The position numbers were made by a program, and so were the translations under genes. 19,761 bases of DNA from assembly GCA_043784465.1 (NCBI GenBank), contig JAYVYJ010000260.1, forward strand, positions 1-19,761. Reading direction: 5' to 3'. This document shows positions 9,432 through 16,833 of this stretch, piece by piece. This stretch comes from Roseiarcus sp043784465 (GTDB lineage: Bacteria > Pseudomonadota > Alphaproteobacteria > Rhizobiales > Beijerinckiaceae). The notes beneath the pieces are model-generated. The model did no database searches. It was given only the letters and a program-made list of their open reading frames with translations, and was not told where the DNA came from. Every line of letters starts with the position of its first letter. The first letter of the stretch is position 1.

Positions 9432-9764
9432 ATGGAGCGAAGCGTGGATTCCCAGGAGAGCAATGTGGACGAAGCCAGCAAACCCGAAGCGCCGGAGGCG
9501 CGTGCGCGCGAGACGCAGATCAACTGGGACGACCGCAAGATGGCGACCTTTTTCGCCAACGTCGTCAATATTCAGTCGACGCGCGAGCAGGTGGACCTGT
9601 TCTTCGGCGCCAATCAGACCTGGAATATGACTGGCGACGCGCCGCTGACGGTCGAACTCAGCAACCGTGTGATCCTCTCGCCGTTCGCCGCCAAGCGGCT
9701 GCTGACGGCGCTGTCCGGCGTCATGCGCGAATACGAATCGCGCTACGGCGTCATCAATTTCTGA
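9432..9764 (+). CDS. DUF3467-type small protein
   Basis: This is a 110-residue protein if it starts at ATG 9432. The conserved part covers about residues 28-110, with ANVVNIQSTREQVDLFFG, LSNRVILSPFAAKRL and a closing YExRYG. This matches my memory of the DUF3467 family, whose function is unknown. There is no signal peptide or membrane segment, so it is probably cytoplasmic. The start is uncertain. ATG 9432 has no good ribosome site, GTG 9444 has GGAG six bases upstream, and GTG 9465 has AGGAG six bases upstream. The last would remove only a poorly conserved polar leader. It lies 14 bp after the giant gene and 46 bp before the adaptor gene, so it is probably co-transcribed. Its place suggests a chaperone or regulator of the giant protein, but that is a guess. 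Confidence 0.85.
   Translation: MERSVDSQESNVDEASKPEAPEARARETQINWDDRKMATFFANVVNIQSTREQVDLFFGANQTWNMTGDAPLTVELSNRVILSPFAAKRLLTALSGVMREYESRYGVINF
9454..9458 (+). promoter_or_regulatory. Strong ribosome binding site AGGAG inside the annotated DUF3467 start
   Basis: AGGAG lies six bases before the in-frame GTG at 9465. It is the best Shine-Dalgarno match near any candidate start of this gene, so translation may begin at GTG 9465 and not at ATG 9432. Confidence 0.5.
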
Positions 9765-9810
9765 GGCGGTCAGGCGGGCGGCGGTTGCTTAGGGGCGAGA
9801 GCTAGACAAG

Positions 9811-11670
9811 ATGGAAGGCCCTGTCGCGCGCGTCGTTGCGGAGGCGGACGCCGCCAATCCGCTGCGCGAAGAGCCCGCGCTGTGGCGCGAACTCTCCGCC
9901 ACCGGCGAGAGCGAGTTCGGCGCCGCCTGGCTGCAACTGCTGTGCCGGATGATCTCGGGCGTCTCGGGCGCGGTGCTTGTGATGCCGCGTGGCGCGGATA
10001 CGCTCGCGCCTGTGGCCGCCTGGCCCGCCGACCGGATCGGCGATGGGGAACTGCTGGCGGCGGCTCAAATTGCGGTCGCCCAGCGCCGGGGCGCGGTGCA
10101 ACCGCCGCCGCCCGGCTCCGCCAGGCCGACGCAGATCTCCTATCCCATCCTGGACGGTGAAACGCTGGTGGGGGCCGTGGCGCTCGCCTTCGATCCTTCC
10201 GGCCTCGTCGAAACCCGGCGCTGCATGCGCCAGTTGCAATGGTCGGCGGCCTGGGTGCGCGAATTTGCGCGAAGGCGCGAGGACCGGGCGGCGACGGAGA
10301 AGACGCAAGCTGCGGGCGTCGCGCTCGACCTGCTCGCCGCCGTGCTGGAGGAGCCGACCTTCGCCGGGGCCGCGCGCGTCGCCGCCACCGAACTGGCGAT
10401 CCGGCTGGGCTGCACGCGGGTCAGCTTCGGCTTCTTGCGCCGGGGCCGCTGCCATGTCGAGACGATCTCGCACAGCGCCCAATTCGGCAAGCAGATGAAC
10501 CTCGTGAAGCTGCTCGCCGCCACGATGGACGAGGCCGTCGATCAGCAGGCCATCGTGCTGTACCCCGCTCTCAACGGCGACGATCCGGTGCTGACGCGCG
10601 CGCACGGCGAACTCGCCGCCGCTCACGGCGCCGGGCAGGTGCTGACCGCGCCCTTGTTCGTCAAAGATCGGTTCGTCGGCGCAGCCGTGTTCGAGCGTGC
10701 GGAGGGCTCCGCCCTCGACCAGGAAACGCTGGACATCGCGGACGCGGTGGTGGCGATCCTCGGCCCGGCGCTGGAGGACAAGCGCGAAAAGGATCGCTGG
10801 CTAATACTGCGCGCCGGGGATGCGCTGGGCGGCGGGCTGCGCGCGCTCCTCGGCCCCGGCTATTACCGCACGAAACTCGCCGCGCTGTCGCTCGCCGCGC
10901 TCGTCGCCTTCGGCTATTTCGCCCACGGAGATTATCGCATCGTCGCCGACGGCAAGGTCGAGGGCGCGGAGCAGCGCGTCATCGTCGCCCCGTTCGACGG
11001 CTATGTCAGCGAAGCGCCGGTTCGTTCGGGCGAGAACGTGAAAAAGGGCGAACTGATCGCCGCGCTCAACGACCGCGACCTGCTGCTTGAGCGGCTCAAA
11101 TGGACGACCGAGCGCCAGCAGCATCTTTTCCAGTACGACAAGGACCTGTCGACCGGAGACCGCGCGGAGGCCAATCGGCATAAGGCCGAACTGGAGGAGG
11201 CGGAGGCCGAGATGCGTCTTGTCGACGAGGAGCTTGCGCGTGCGCGCATGACCGCGCCCTTCGACGGGCTCATCCTCTCGGGCGATCTGTCGCAATCTCT
11301 TGGCGCCTCGGTACGGCGAGGCGACACGCTGTTCCGCATGGCGCCGCTCGCAGGCTACCGCGCCGAGTTGCAGGTTTCGGAAAGCCAGATCGCCGACGTG
11401 GCGCTGGGCCAGACAGGCGACCTCGTCGTCGCCGCGCTGCCGGACACGAGCTTCCGGTTCCGCGTCGAGCGCATCACGCCGGTGGCGAGCGCCCGCGAAG
11501 GGGTCAACTATTTCCAGGTCGACGGGGCGCTGATGGAGATTTCGCCGCGGCTGCGGCCCGGCATGGACGGCGTCGGCAAGATCGAGAACGGGCGGCGGCG
11601 GCTGGTCTGGATCTGGTCGCGCTCGCTGCTCCATTGGCTGAGCGTCGCGTTGTGGAACTGGACGCCATGA
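9811..11670 (+). CDS. GAF-domain HlyD-family periplasmic adaptor
   Basis: The protein has 619 residues. Residues 40-130 look like a degenerate GAF fold and 170-325 like a second, better one, ending in a long helix. A membrane segment follows at about 353-372 (KLAALSLAALVAFGYFA). Next come a biotinyl-lipoyl-like half (VIVAPFDGYVSEAPVRSGENVKKGE, about 390-415), a short charged coiled coil (425-480), the second lipoyl half (MTAPFDGLILSGD) and a beta-barrel domain. This is HlyD/membrane-fusion architecture with a cytoplasmic sensor head. HlyD adaptors bridge an inner-membrane transporter to an outer-membrane channel; the GAF parts could bind a small ligand or the partner ATPase. The coiled coil is short for a classical HlyD. 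The stop overlaps the next start as ATGA, which implies translational coupling. AGGGGCGAG upstream supports ATG 9811. Confidence 0.88.
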   Translation: MEGPVARVVAEADAANPLREEPALWRELSATGESEFGAAWLQLLCRMISGVSGAVLVMPRGADTLAPVAAWPADRIGDGELLAAAQIAVAQRRGAVQPPPPGSARPTQISYPILDGETLVGAVALAFDPSGLVETRRCMRQLQWSAAWVREFARRREDRAATEKTQAAGVALDLLAAVLEEPTFAGAARVAATELAIRLGCTRVSFGFLRRGRCHVETISHSAQFGKQMNLVKLLAATMDEAVDQQAIVLYPALNGDDPVLTRAHGELAAAHGAGQVLTAPLFVKDRFVGAAVFERAEGSALDQETLDIADAVVAILGPALEDKREKDRWLILRAGDALGGGLRALLGPGYYRTKLAALSLAALVAFGYFAHGDYRIVADGKVEGAEQRVIVAPFDGYVSEAPVRSGENVKKGELIAALNDRDLLLERLKWTTERQQHLFQYDKDLSTGDRAEANRHKAELEEAEAEMRLVDEELARARMTAPFDGLILSGDLSQSLGASVRRGDTLFRMAPLAGYRAELQVSESQIADVALGQTGDLVVAALPDTSFRFRVERITPVASAREGVNYFQVDGALMEISPRLRPGMDGVGKIENGRRRLVWIWSRSLLHWLSVALWNWTP

Positions 11671-13811
11671 CGGCGACGGCGCTTTCGGAGAGCTGGTACC
11701 GCATCGCCCGCGCCCGCCCCCGGCTGCGCGCCCATGCCCGCATCTACCGCCAACGCCAGCGCGGACAATTGTGGTACGTCATGCAGGACGACCAGTCCGG
11801 GCGCTTCTTCCGCTTGTCGCCGGGCGCCAATCTGATGATTTGCCTGATGGACGGGCGGCGCACGGTCGAGGAAATCTGGGCGCTTGCGGGCAAGCGGTTC
11901 GGGCCGGAACGGCCGACCCGCGACGAAGTGACGAAGCTGCTCGCCCAACTCCACCACGCCGACCTCCTGTCCGGCGAGACCGCGCCGGACTTGAGCGAAC
12001 TCAACCGCCGCGCCCGCCGGCAGCGCGTGCGCGACCTCATGAGCCGCGCGCGCAGCCCTCTCGCCATCCGGCTGCCGCTTCTCGATCCCGACCGCTTCCT
12101 GAACGCGACCGCTCCGCTGGCGCGCATGGCGTTCAGCCGCGTCGGTTTCGCAATCTGGGCGGCGCTCGTCGCTCTAGGGGCGATCCTGGCCGCTCAGCAC
12201 GCAAGGGAACTTAGCGCCGACGGATTCGACCGCGCGCTGGCGACCGAAAACCTTCTGCTGCTGCTGCTCGTCTATCCGCTGGTCAAGAGCGTCCACGAAC
12301 TCGCGCACGCCTACGCCGTCAAGACGGGCGGCGGCGAAGTGCACGAGATGGGCGTCATGATGCTGGCCCTCCTTCCCGTACCTTACGTCGACGCCTCCGC
12401 CTCCAGCGCCGACCCCGACCGCTGGCGCCGCGCTTTGGTCGGCGCGGCCGGCATCATGGCCGAACTCGCCCTCGCCTCCCTCGCGCTGATCGCGTGGCTG
12501 AACGTCGGGCACGGCGGCGTGCGCGCGGCTTTGTTCAGCGTCATGCTGATCGGCGGCGTCTCGACGCTGCTGTTCAACGGCAATCCGCTGCTGCGGTTCG
12601 ACGGCTATTTCGTGCTGGCCGACCTCATCGAGATTCCCAACCTCGATGCGCGGGCGCGCAAATACCTGCTGTACCTCGTGCAGCGCTACGGGCTGGGCGT
12701 TGCGGAAGCGGAATCTCCGGTCCAGGCGGCAGGCGAGGCCGCGTGGTTCGTCGTCTACGGCCTCGCCTCGTTCGCCTATCGTACGGCCTTGCTGTTCGCG
12801 ATCGCGCTGGTGATCGCCACCAAGCTGTTCGTGGTCGGCGTGGCCATAGCGCTCTGGTCGCTGGCGCAAATGTTCGTCGTGCCGCTGGCGCGCGCGACGA
12901 AATTCCTCATTTCTGACCCCAAGCTGCGGCGCGGGCGCCGCCGGGCCGTTCTGGCTGCCGCGGGACTGGCGGCGGCCGTGACCGCCCTAGTGTTCGTGCT
13001 GCCCCTGCCCTACGCCCTCGTCGCGCAAGGCGTCGTGAAGGCGGCGGACGACAATTCGATCCGCGCGCAAAGCGACGGGTTCGTCGAGGCGGTTCTCGCC
13101 GAGCCCGGCGCCGAGGTCGCCGCCGGCCAGCCGATCCTGTCGCTGCGCGATCCCATTCTCACGGCGGCGGTCGGCGTGAAGCGCGCCGCCTTGCAGGCGA
13201 TGCGCACCCGTTTCGCCTCCGTCGACGTCATTGACCTCATGCAGACCAAGCTGGTCGACGCGCAACTTCGGCGCTCCGCCGGCGATCTCGCCCTCGCCGA
13301 AGCCCGGGAGCGCGGACTGACGGTGACGGCGCCGCGCGCCGGCCGGCTGGCCCTGCCCGACTCCCGCAAGCTGATCGGGCGTTTCTTCCAGCGCGGCGAT
13401 CTCGTCGGCTACGCCGCCCAGCCGGAGGACATCACCGTTCACATCGTGGTGCCGCAGAACGAGATCGACCTCGTACGCCACCGGCTCAAGGGCGTCGCCG
13501 TCCGGTTGACGGAGGATCTCGACCGCGCCTATCCCGCGCGCATCCTGAGCCAGACGCCAACCGCGCTCGACCATGCGCCCGGCGCGGCGCTGACCAGCGA
13601 GGGCGGCGGGCCGATGCTGATGGACCCCGCTGACCCGCAGCACAAAAAGCCGCTGGAGAAGTTCTACGAGGTCGATCTGCGACTCGAAGGGGCGCCGCTG
13701 GAGCGCATCGGCGGGCGCGCTTATGCGCGCTTCGATCTCGGCCGGGAGCCTGTCGCCTGGCGGGCCTTGCGTGCGCTGCGGCAACTGTTCCTTCAGGCGG
13801 TGCATGTCTAG
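11667..13811 (+). CDS. PqqD-like / M50 zinc peptidase / HlyD-like membrane fusion protein
   Basis: The protein has 714 residues. Residues 35-102 resemble the PqqD winged-helix peptide-binding fold (WYVMQDD, FRLSPGANLMICLMDG, TVEEI). Several membrane helices span about 160-415. HELAH at 210-214 is the site-2-protease (M50) zinc motif, and NPLLRFDG near 306-313 supplies the usual third ligand Asp312. A last helix at about 425-450 leads to a lipoyl-like half (VVKAADDNSIRAQSDGFVEAVLAEPG), a short helical region and a second half (VTAPRAGRLALP), as in HlyD proteins. Such fusions are often annotated as putative peptide zinc metalloproteases. I chose ATG 11667 for its ATGA overlap with the adaptor gene; an in-frame TTG at 11634 is less likely. 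Possible roles are cleaving a leader or membrane protein, or acting as a non-proteolytic export component. All key zinc residues look intact. Confidence 0.88.
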   Translation: MTATALSESWYRIARARPRLRAHARIYRQRQRGQLWYVMQDDQSGRFFRLSPGANLMICLMDGRRTVEEIWALAGKRFGPERPTRDEVTKLLAQLHHADLLSGETAPDLSELNRRARRQRVRDLMSRARSPLAIRLPLLDPDRFLNATAPLARMAFSRVGFAIWAALVALGAILAAQHARELSADGFDRALATENLLLLLLVYPLVKSVHELAHAYAVKTGGGEVHEMGVMMLALLPVPYVDASASSADPDRWRRALVGAAGIMAELALASLALIAWLNVGHGGVRAALFSVMLIGGVSTLLFNGNPLLRFDGYFVLADLIEIPNLDARARKYLLYLVQRYGLGVAEAESPVQAAGEAAWFVVYGLASFAYRTALLFAIALVIATKLFVVGVAIALWSLAQMFVVPLARATKFLISDPKLRRGRRRAVLAAAGLAAAVTALVFVLPLPYALVAQGVVKAADDNSIRAQSDGFVEAVLAEPGAEVAAGQPILSLRDPILTAAVGVKRAALQAMRTRFASVDVIDLMQTKLVDAQLRRSAGDLALAEARERGLTVTAPRAGRLALPDSRKLIGRFFQRGDLVGYAAQPEDITVHIVVPQNEIDLVRHRLKGVAVRLTEDLDRAYPARILSQTPTALDHAPGAALTSEGGGPMLMDPADPQHKKPLEKFYEVDLRLEGAPLERIGGRAYARFDLGREPVAWRALRALRQLFLQAVHV

Positions 13812-15783
13812 CCCGCTCATGGCGCTGCCGGAGCGGGTAGGCCCGCTCGAACGGCCCGCCCCGCCGGAGGACACGCTGGCCCGGGCGGTCCGGGCCGCCG
13901 CCGCGCGGCTGTTCTCGCCCTGGACGGGCTTTCGCGCCCGTCGCCTGTCGCGAATCCTCGCCGCCGTAACGGCCGCGTCCGGCGATCTGGCTGGCCTCGA
14001 CGACGACGCTCTTGCGCAGGCGGGACGGCGCGCGGGTGCGGCGCTCCGGCTCGATCCCAACTGGAGCGCCGTGCATCTGGCGCGCGCGCTCGCGGTGGTG
14101 CGGGAGGCGGCGTCGCGCCGGCTCGGCCTTCGCGCGCATGACGTGCAGATCATCGGCGCGTACACGCTGCTGCGCGGGATGGTGGCGGAAATGGCGACCG
14201 GCGAAGGCAAGACGCTGACCGCAGGACTCGCCGCGGCGACGGCGGCGCTGGCGGGCGTTCCCGTCCATGTCGTCACCGTCAACAGCTATCTGGCTAAGCG
14301 CGACGCCGAGGGACTGGCGCCGCTCTACGCGTTTTTCGGGCTCAGCGTGGGCGCCGTGCACGAGGGGCTCGACGCGACGGCGAGGCGGGCGAGCTACCGC
14401 TGCGCCATCGCTTATTGCACCAACAAGGACCTGGTGTTCGACTATCTGCGCGACACGCTGCGGCTGGGCCGACGTAGCGGCGCGCTCCGCGCCAAGTCGG
14501 CGGCTTTGGTTCGCAGCCGGGAGGCCGAGCCGCCGCTGCTGCGCGGGCTGCATTTCGCCATCGTCGATGAGGCCGACAGCGTGCTGATCGACGAGGCGCG
14601 CACCCCGCTCATCCTCGCGGGCGTCTCCGACTGCCCACGCGACGTGGCGCTGTTCGACGCGGCCCTCGCCATCGCCGGGCGGCTGCAAGCGGTCCGCGAC
14701 TATCTCATCCTGCCCAACGAGCGCCGGATCGTGCTGACGGAGCGGGGGCGCCTCGAACTCGTGGACGCGGTGCGCCTCGGCGCGCCTTGGGACGAAATCG
14801 CCGAGCGCGAATTGCTCGCGACCCAGGCGCTCACCGCGCTTCAGCTGATGCGGCCCGGCGAGCATTATCTCGTGCGCGACGGCGCCGTCGCCATCGTCGA
14901 CGAATACACCGGACGCGTGCTGCCCGACCGCACCTGGAGCGAGGGGCTGCATGAGATGATCGAGCGCAAGGAGGGCCTCGACCTTTCCGACCGCCACGCC
15001 ACGCAGGCGCGCATCACCTATCAGCGGTTCTTCCCCCGCTATCGCAAGCTCGCCGGCATGACCGGCACCGCGCGCGAAGTCGTCGAGGAACTCTGGCGCG
15101 TTTACCGTCTGCCGGTGGCGACCTTGCCGACCCACAAGCCCGTGCGACGACGTTCGCCGCCCGCGATCGGACATTTCGACCGCGCCGCCAAATGGCGCGC
15201 CGTGGTCGCGGAAGCGGCGCAGTTGCAGGGGGCGGGCGCAGCGGTGCTGATTGGCGCGCGCACGGTCGCGGAGGCGGATTACGCGAGCGCGGCGCTAACG
15301 GACGCAGGCCTGCCGCACGTGACCCTGAGCGCCCGCCAGGACGCGGAGGAGGCGACGATCATTTCCGCCGCCGGACGCTCGGGCGCAGTGACCGTCGCCA
15401 CCAACATGGCCGGGCGCGGCGCCGACATCCGCCCGGACGCCGCCGCGCTGGCGCAGGGCGGCCTGCATGTATTCCTGACCGAACCGCACGAGGCCGCGCG
15501 CATCGACCGTCAGCTCGCCGGCCGCTCGGCCCGGCAGGGCGAGCCCGGCGTGTTGCACACCCATTTTTCGCTGGACGACGCCATCCTGCGCGACCACGCT
15601 CCCCCCTGGCGCCTCGCTTTCCTGCGGCGCCTTCCCGGAGGCGTCGCCGGGCCGCTGACGGTTCGGCTCGCGCGCGCCGCGCAGGCGCGCGCCGAGCGGG
15701 TCCACGCGCGCATCCGCCGCGAATTGTTGTTGGCGGATCATTCGCTGGGCGACATCCTCGCCTTCACCGGAGACCGGGAGTAG
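13804..15783 (+). CDS. Accessory SecA-like translocase ATPase, short form
   Basis: The protein has 659 residues against about 830-900 for housekeeping SecA. SecA hallmarks are present. They are Walker A TGEGKT (Lys136), YCTNKDLVFDYLRD, VDEADSVLIDEARTPLI (254-270), DEYTGR...WSEGLHE, KLAGMTGTA (about 415-423), TNMAGRGADI (533-542) and GRSARQGEPG (573-582). The preprotein cross-linking region between the DEAD motif and VDEYTGR is compact, about 100 residues. The protein stops early in the helical scaffold (HARIRRELLLADHSLGDILAF), so the helical wing and the C-terminal zinc/SecB tail are absent. The clean ending suggests a distinct subfamily, not a broken gene. ATG 13804 overlaps the peptidase stop by 8 bp; ATG 13819 is an alternative, and an upstream ATG at 13723 would need a long overlap. 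The likely role is energising export of the giant protein, alone or through SecYEG. Confidence 0.9.
   Translation: MSSPLMALPERVGPLERPAPPEDTLARAVRAAAARLFSPWTGFRARRLSRILAAVTAASGDLAGLDDDALAQAGRRAGAALRLDPNWSAVHLARALAVVREAASRRLGLRAHDVQIIGAYTLLRGMVAEMATGEGKTLTAGLAAATAALAGVPVHVVTVNSYLAKRDAEGLAPLYAFFGLSVGAVHEGLDATARRASYRCAIAYCTNKDLVFDYLRDTLRLGRRSGALRAKSAALVRSREAEPPLLRGLHFAIVDEADSVLIDEARTPLILAGVSDCPRDVALFDAALAIAGRLQAVRDYLILPNERRIVLTERGRLELVDAVRLGAPWDEIAERELLATQALTALQLMRPGEHYLVRDGAVAIVDEYTGRVLPDRTWSEGLHEMIERKEGLDLSDRHATQARITYQRFFPRYRKLAGMTGTAREVVEELWRVYRLPVATLPTHKPVRRRSPPAIGHFDRAAKWRAVVAEAAQLQGAGAAVLIGARTVAEADYASAALTDAGLPHVTLSARQDAEEATIISAAGRSGAVTVATNMAGRGADIRPDAAALAQGGLHVFLTEPHEAARIDRQLAGRSARQGEPGVLHTHFSLDDAILRDHAPPWRLAFLRRLPGGVAGPLTVRLARAAQARAERVHARIRRELLLADHSLGDILAFTGDRE
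15776..15780 (+). promoter_or_regulatory. Ribosome binding site GGGAG pointing to an ATT start
   Basis: GGGAG lies in the last codons of the SecA-like gene, six bases before ATT at 15787. The next usable start in frame, TTG 15799, would be 18 bases away. The spacing favours the rare ATT start for the sulfotransferase. Confidence 0.5.
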
Positions 15784-15786
15784 ACC

Positions 15787-16605
15787 ATTCGCAACGGATT
15801 GCATTTCATCTCAGGGTTGCCGCGCTCCGGCTCTACGCTGCTGGCGGCGCTGCTGCGGCAGAACCCGCGCTTCCACGCCGGCATGACGAGCCCCGTCGGC
15901 GGCCTCTATCTTTCGATGCTCGGCGAGTTCGCCGCGCGCAACGAATTCTCGGTTTTTCTGACGCCCGCGCGCCGGCGGGCGCTGCTGCGCGGCCTGTTCG
16001 ACGCCTATTACGAGGACATCCATCCCACGCAACGGGTGTTCGACACCAACCGGCTCTGGTGCGCGAAGCTCTCTGGCCTGATGGAATTGTTCCCCGAGGC
16101 CAAGGTCGTGTGCTGCGTGCGTCACCTAGGCTGGATCGCCGACAGCGTCGAGCGGCTCGCGCAGACCAACGCCTTCGAACCCTCGCGCATGTTCGGATAC
16201 GATGCCGGCCTCACGGTCTATGGCCGCGTCGACGCGATCGCGGGCCCCGGAGGCTTCGTCGGCTACGCCTTCAACGCGCTGCGGGAAGCCTTCTTCGGCG
16301 AACACGCCGACCGGCTGGTGCTGGTCCAATACGACAGCCTGACCGGGCGCCCGCGCGAGACCTTGGCTGCGCTCTACGACGCGCTGGGCGAGCCCGAATT
16401 CGGGCATGATTTCGACAGCGTCCGCTTCGACGAGGGTGAGGCGTTCGACATTCATTTCGGCGCGCCGGGACTTCACGTCGTCCGGCCGAAGGTCGAAAAA
16501 GTCGAGCGGCGCACGATCCTGCCGCCCGACCTGTTCAAGCGCTTCGAGGCCGATAGTTTCTGGCGCGATCCCAACGCCAACCTGAACAATGTCCGGATCA
16601 TATAG
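15787..16605 (+). CDS. P-loop sulfotransferase family protein
   Basis: The protein has 272 residues if read from ATT 15787, or 268 from TTG 15799. The N-terminal GLPRSGSTLL (residues 10-19) is the 5'-phosphosulfate-binding loop for PAPS. VRHLGWIADS, with Arg112 and Ser120, is the 3'-phosphate-binding motif. No signal peptide or membrane segment is visible, so it is probably cytoplasmic. Family members move a sulfuryl group from PAPS to hydroxyls of sugars, lipids or tyrosines. The gene follows the SecA-like stop with only three bases before ATT, in the same frame, so it is almost certainly part of the operon. A plausible substrate is the giant protein or a glycan on it; the Xanthomonas RaxST/RaxX system is a precedent for sulfation coupled to export. 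The acceptor cannot be told from sequence. The absence of any ATG start is unusual. Confidence 0.87.
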   Translation: MRNGLHFISGLPRSGSTLLAALLRQNPRFHAGMTSPVGGLYLSMLGEFAARNEFSVFLTPARRRALLRGLFDAYYEDIHPTQRVFDTNRLWCAKLSGLMELFPEAKVVCCVRHLGWIADSVERLAQTNAFEPSRMFGYDAGLTVYGRVDAIAGPGGFVGYAFNALREAFFGEHADRLVLVQYDSLTGRPRETLAALYDALGEPEFGHDFDSVRFDEGEAFDIHFGAPGLHVVRPKVEKVERRTILPPDLFKRFEADSFWRDPNANLNNVRII

Positions 16606-16691
16606 AAAGGGCTCCAGCTATCGCTTAAAATCTAACCCTAGATAGTGAAAACGCCGAGGTTGTTTCTACAAGCCGTTTAGAAAAATGAATG

Positions 16692-16776
16692 TGGTGGGGG
16701 AAGTAGGACTCGAACCTACGAAGGCTTAGCCAGCGGATTTACAGTCCGCCCCCTTTGCCACTCGGGACATTCCCCC
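16692..16776 (-). tRNA. tRNA-Tyr (GTA)
   Basis: On the - strand the acceptor GGGGGAA pairs with TTCCCCC. The anticodon arm is GCGGA-CTGTAAA-TCCGC, giving anticodon GTA, and the long variable arm is typical of class II tRNAs. The T loop reads GGTTCGAGTCC. The CCA end is encoded (TGG at 16692-16694 on the + strand). The gene is convergent with the giant-protein operon, and its 3' end lies 86 bp from the sulfotransferase stop. Confidence 0.96.
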
Positions 16777-16807
16777 ATTCATCTTGCAACGAAACCGTCG
16801 CATGACG

Positions 16808-16833
16808 AAAACGCCCCGGTCAGACCGGGGCGT
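16808..16833 (-). terminator. Rho-independent terminator-like hairpin upstream of tRNA-Tyr
   Basis: A perfect inverted repeat with 11-base arms (16811-16821 and 16823-16833) forms a very GC-rich stem. On the - strand it is followed by TTTT (16808-16811), the usual intrinsic terminator layout. The + strand has no T run after it. It lies 34 bp before the 5' end of the tRNA, so it would stop - strand transcription from the right, where no intact - strand gene exists nearby. Confidence 0.65.

Noticed and set aside
13486..15174. 562-codon open frame on the - strand opposite the SecA-like gene
   Set aside because: The + strand shows a complete set of SecA motifs; the antisense frame has no domain signal and is a codon-bias shadow.
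16663..16683. TTTCTA/TAGAAA inverted repeat downstream of tRNA-Tyr as its terminator
   Set aside because: The stem has only six mostly A/T pairs, and on the tRNA strand the T run comes before the hairpin, not after it.
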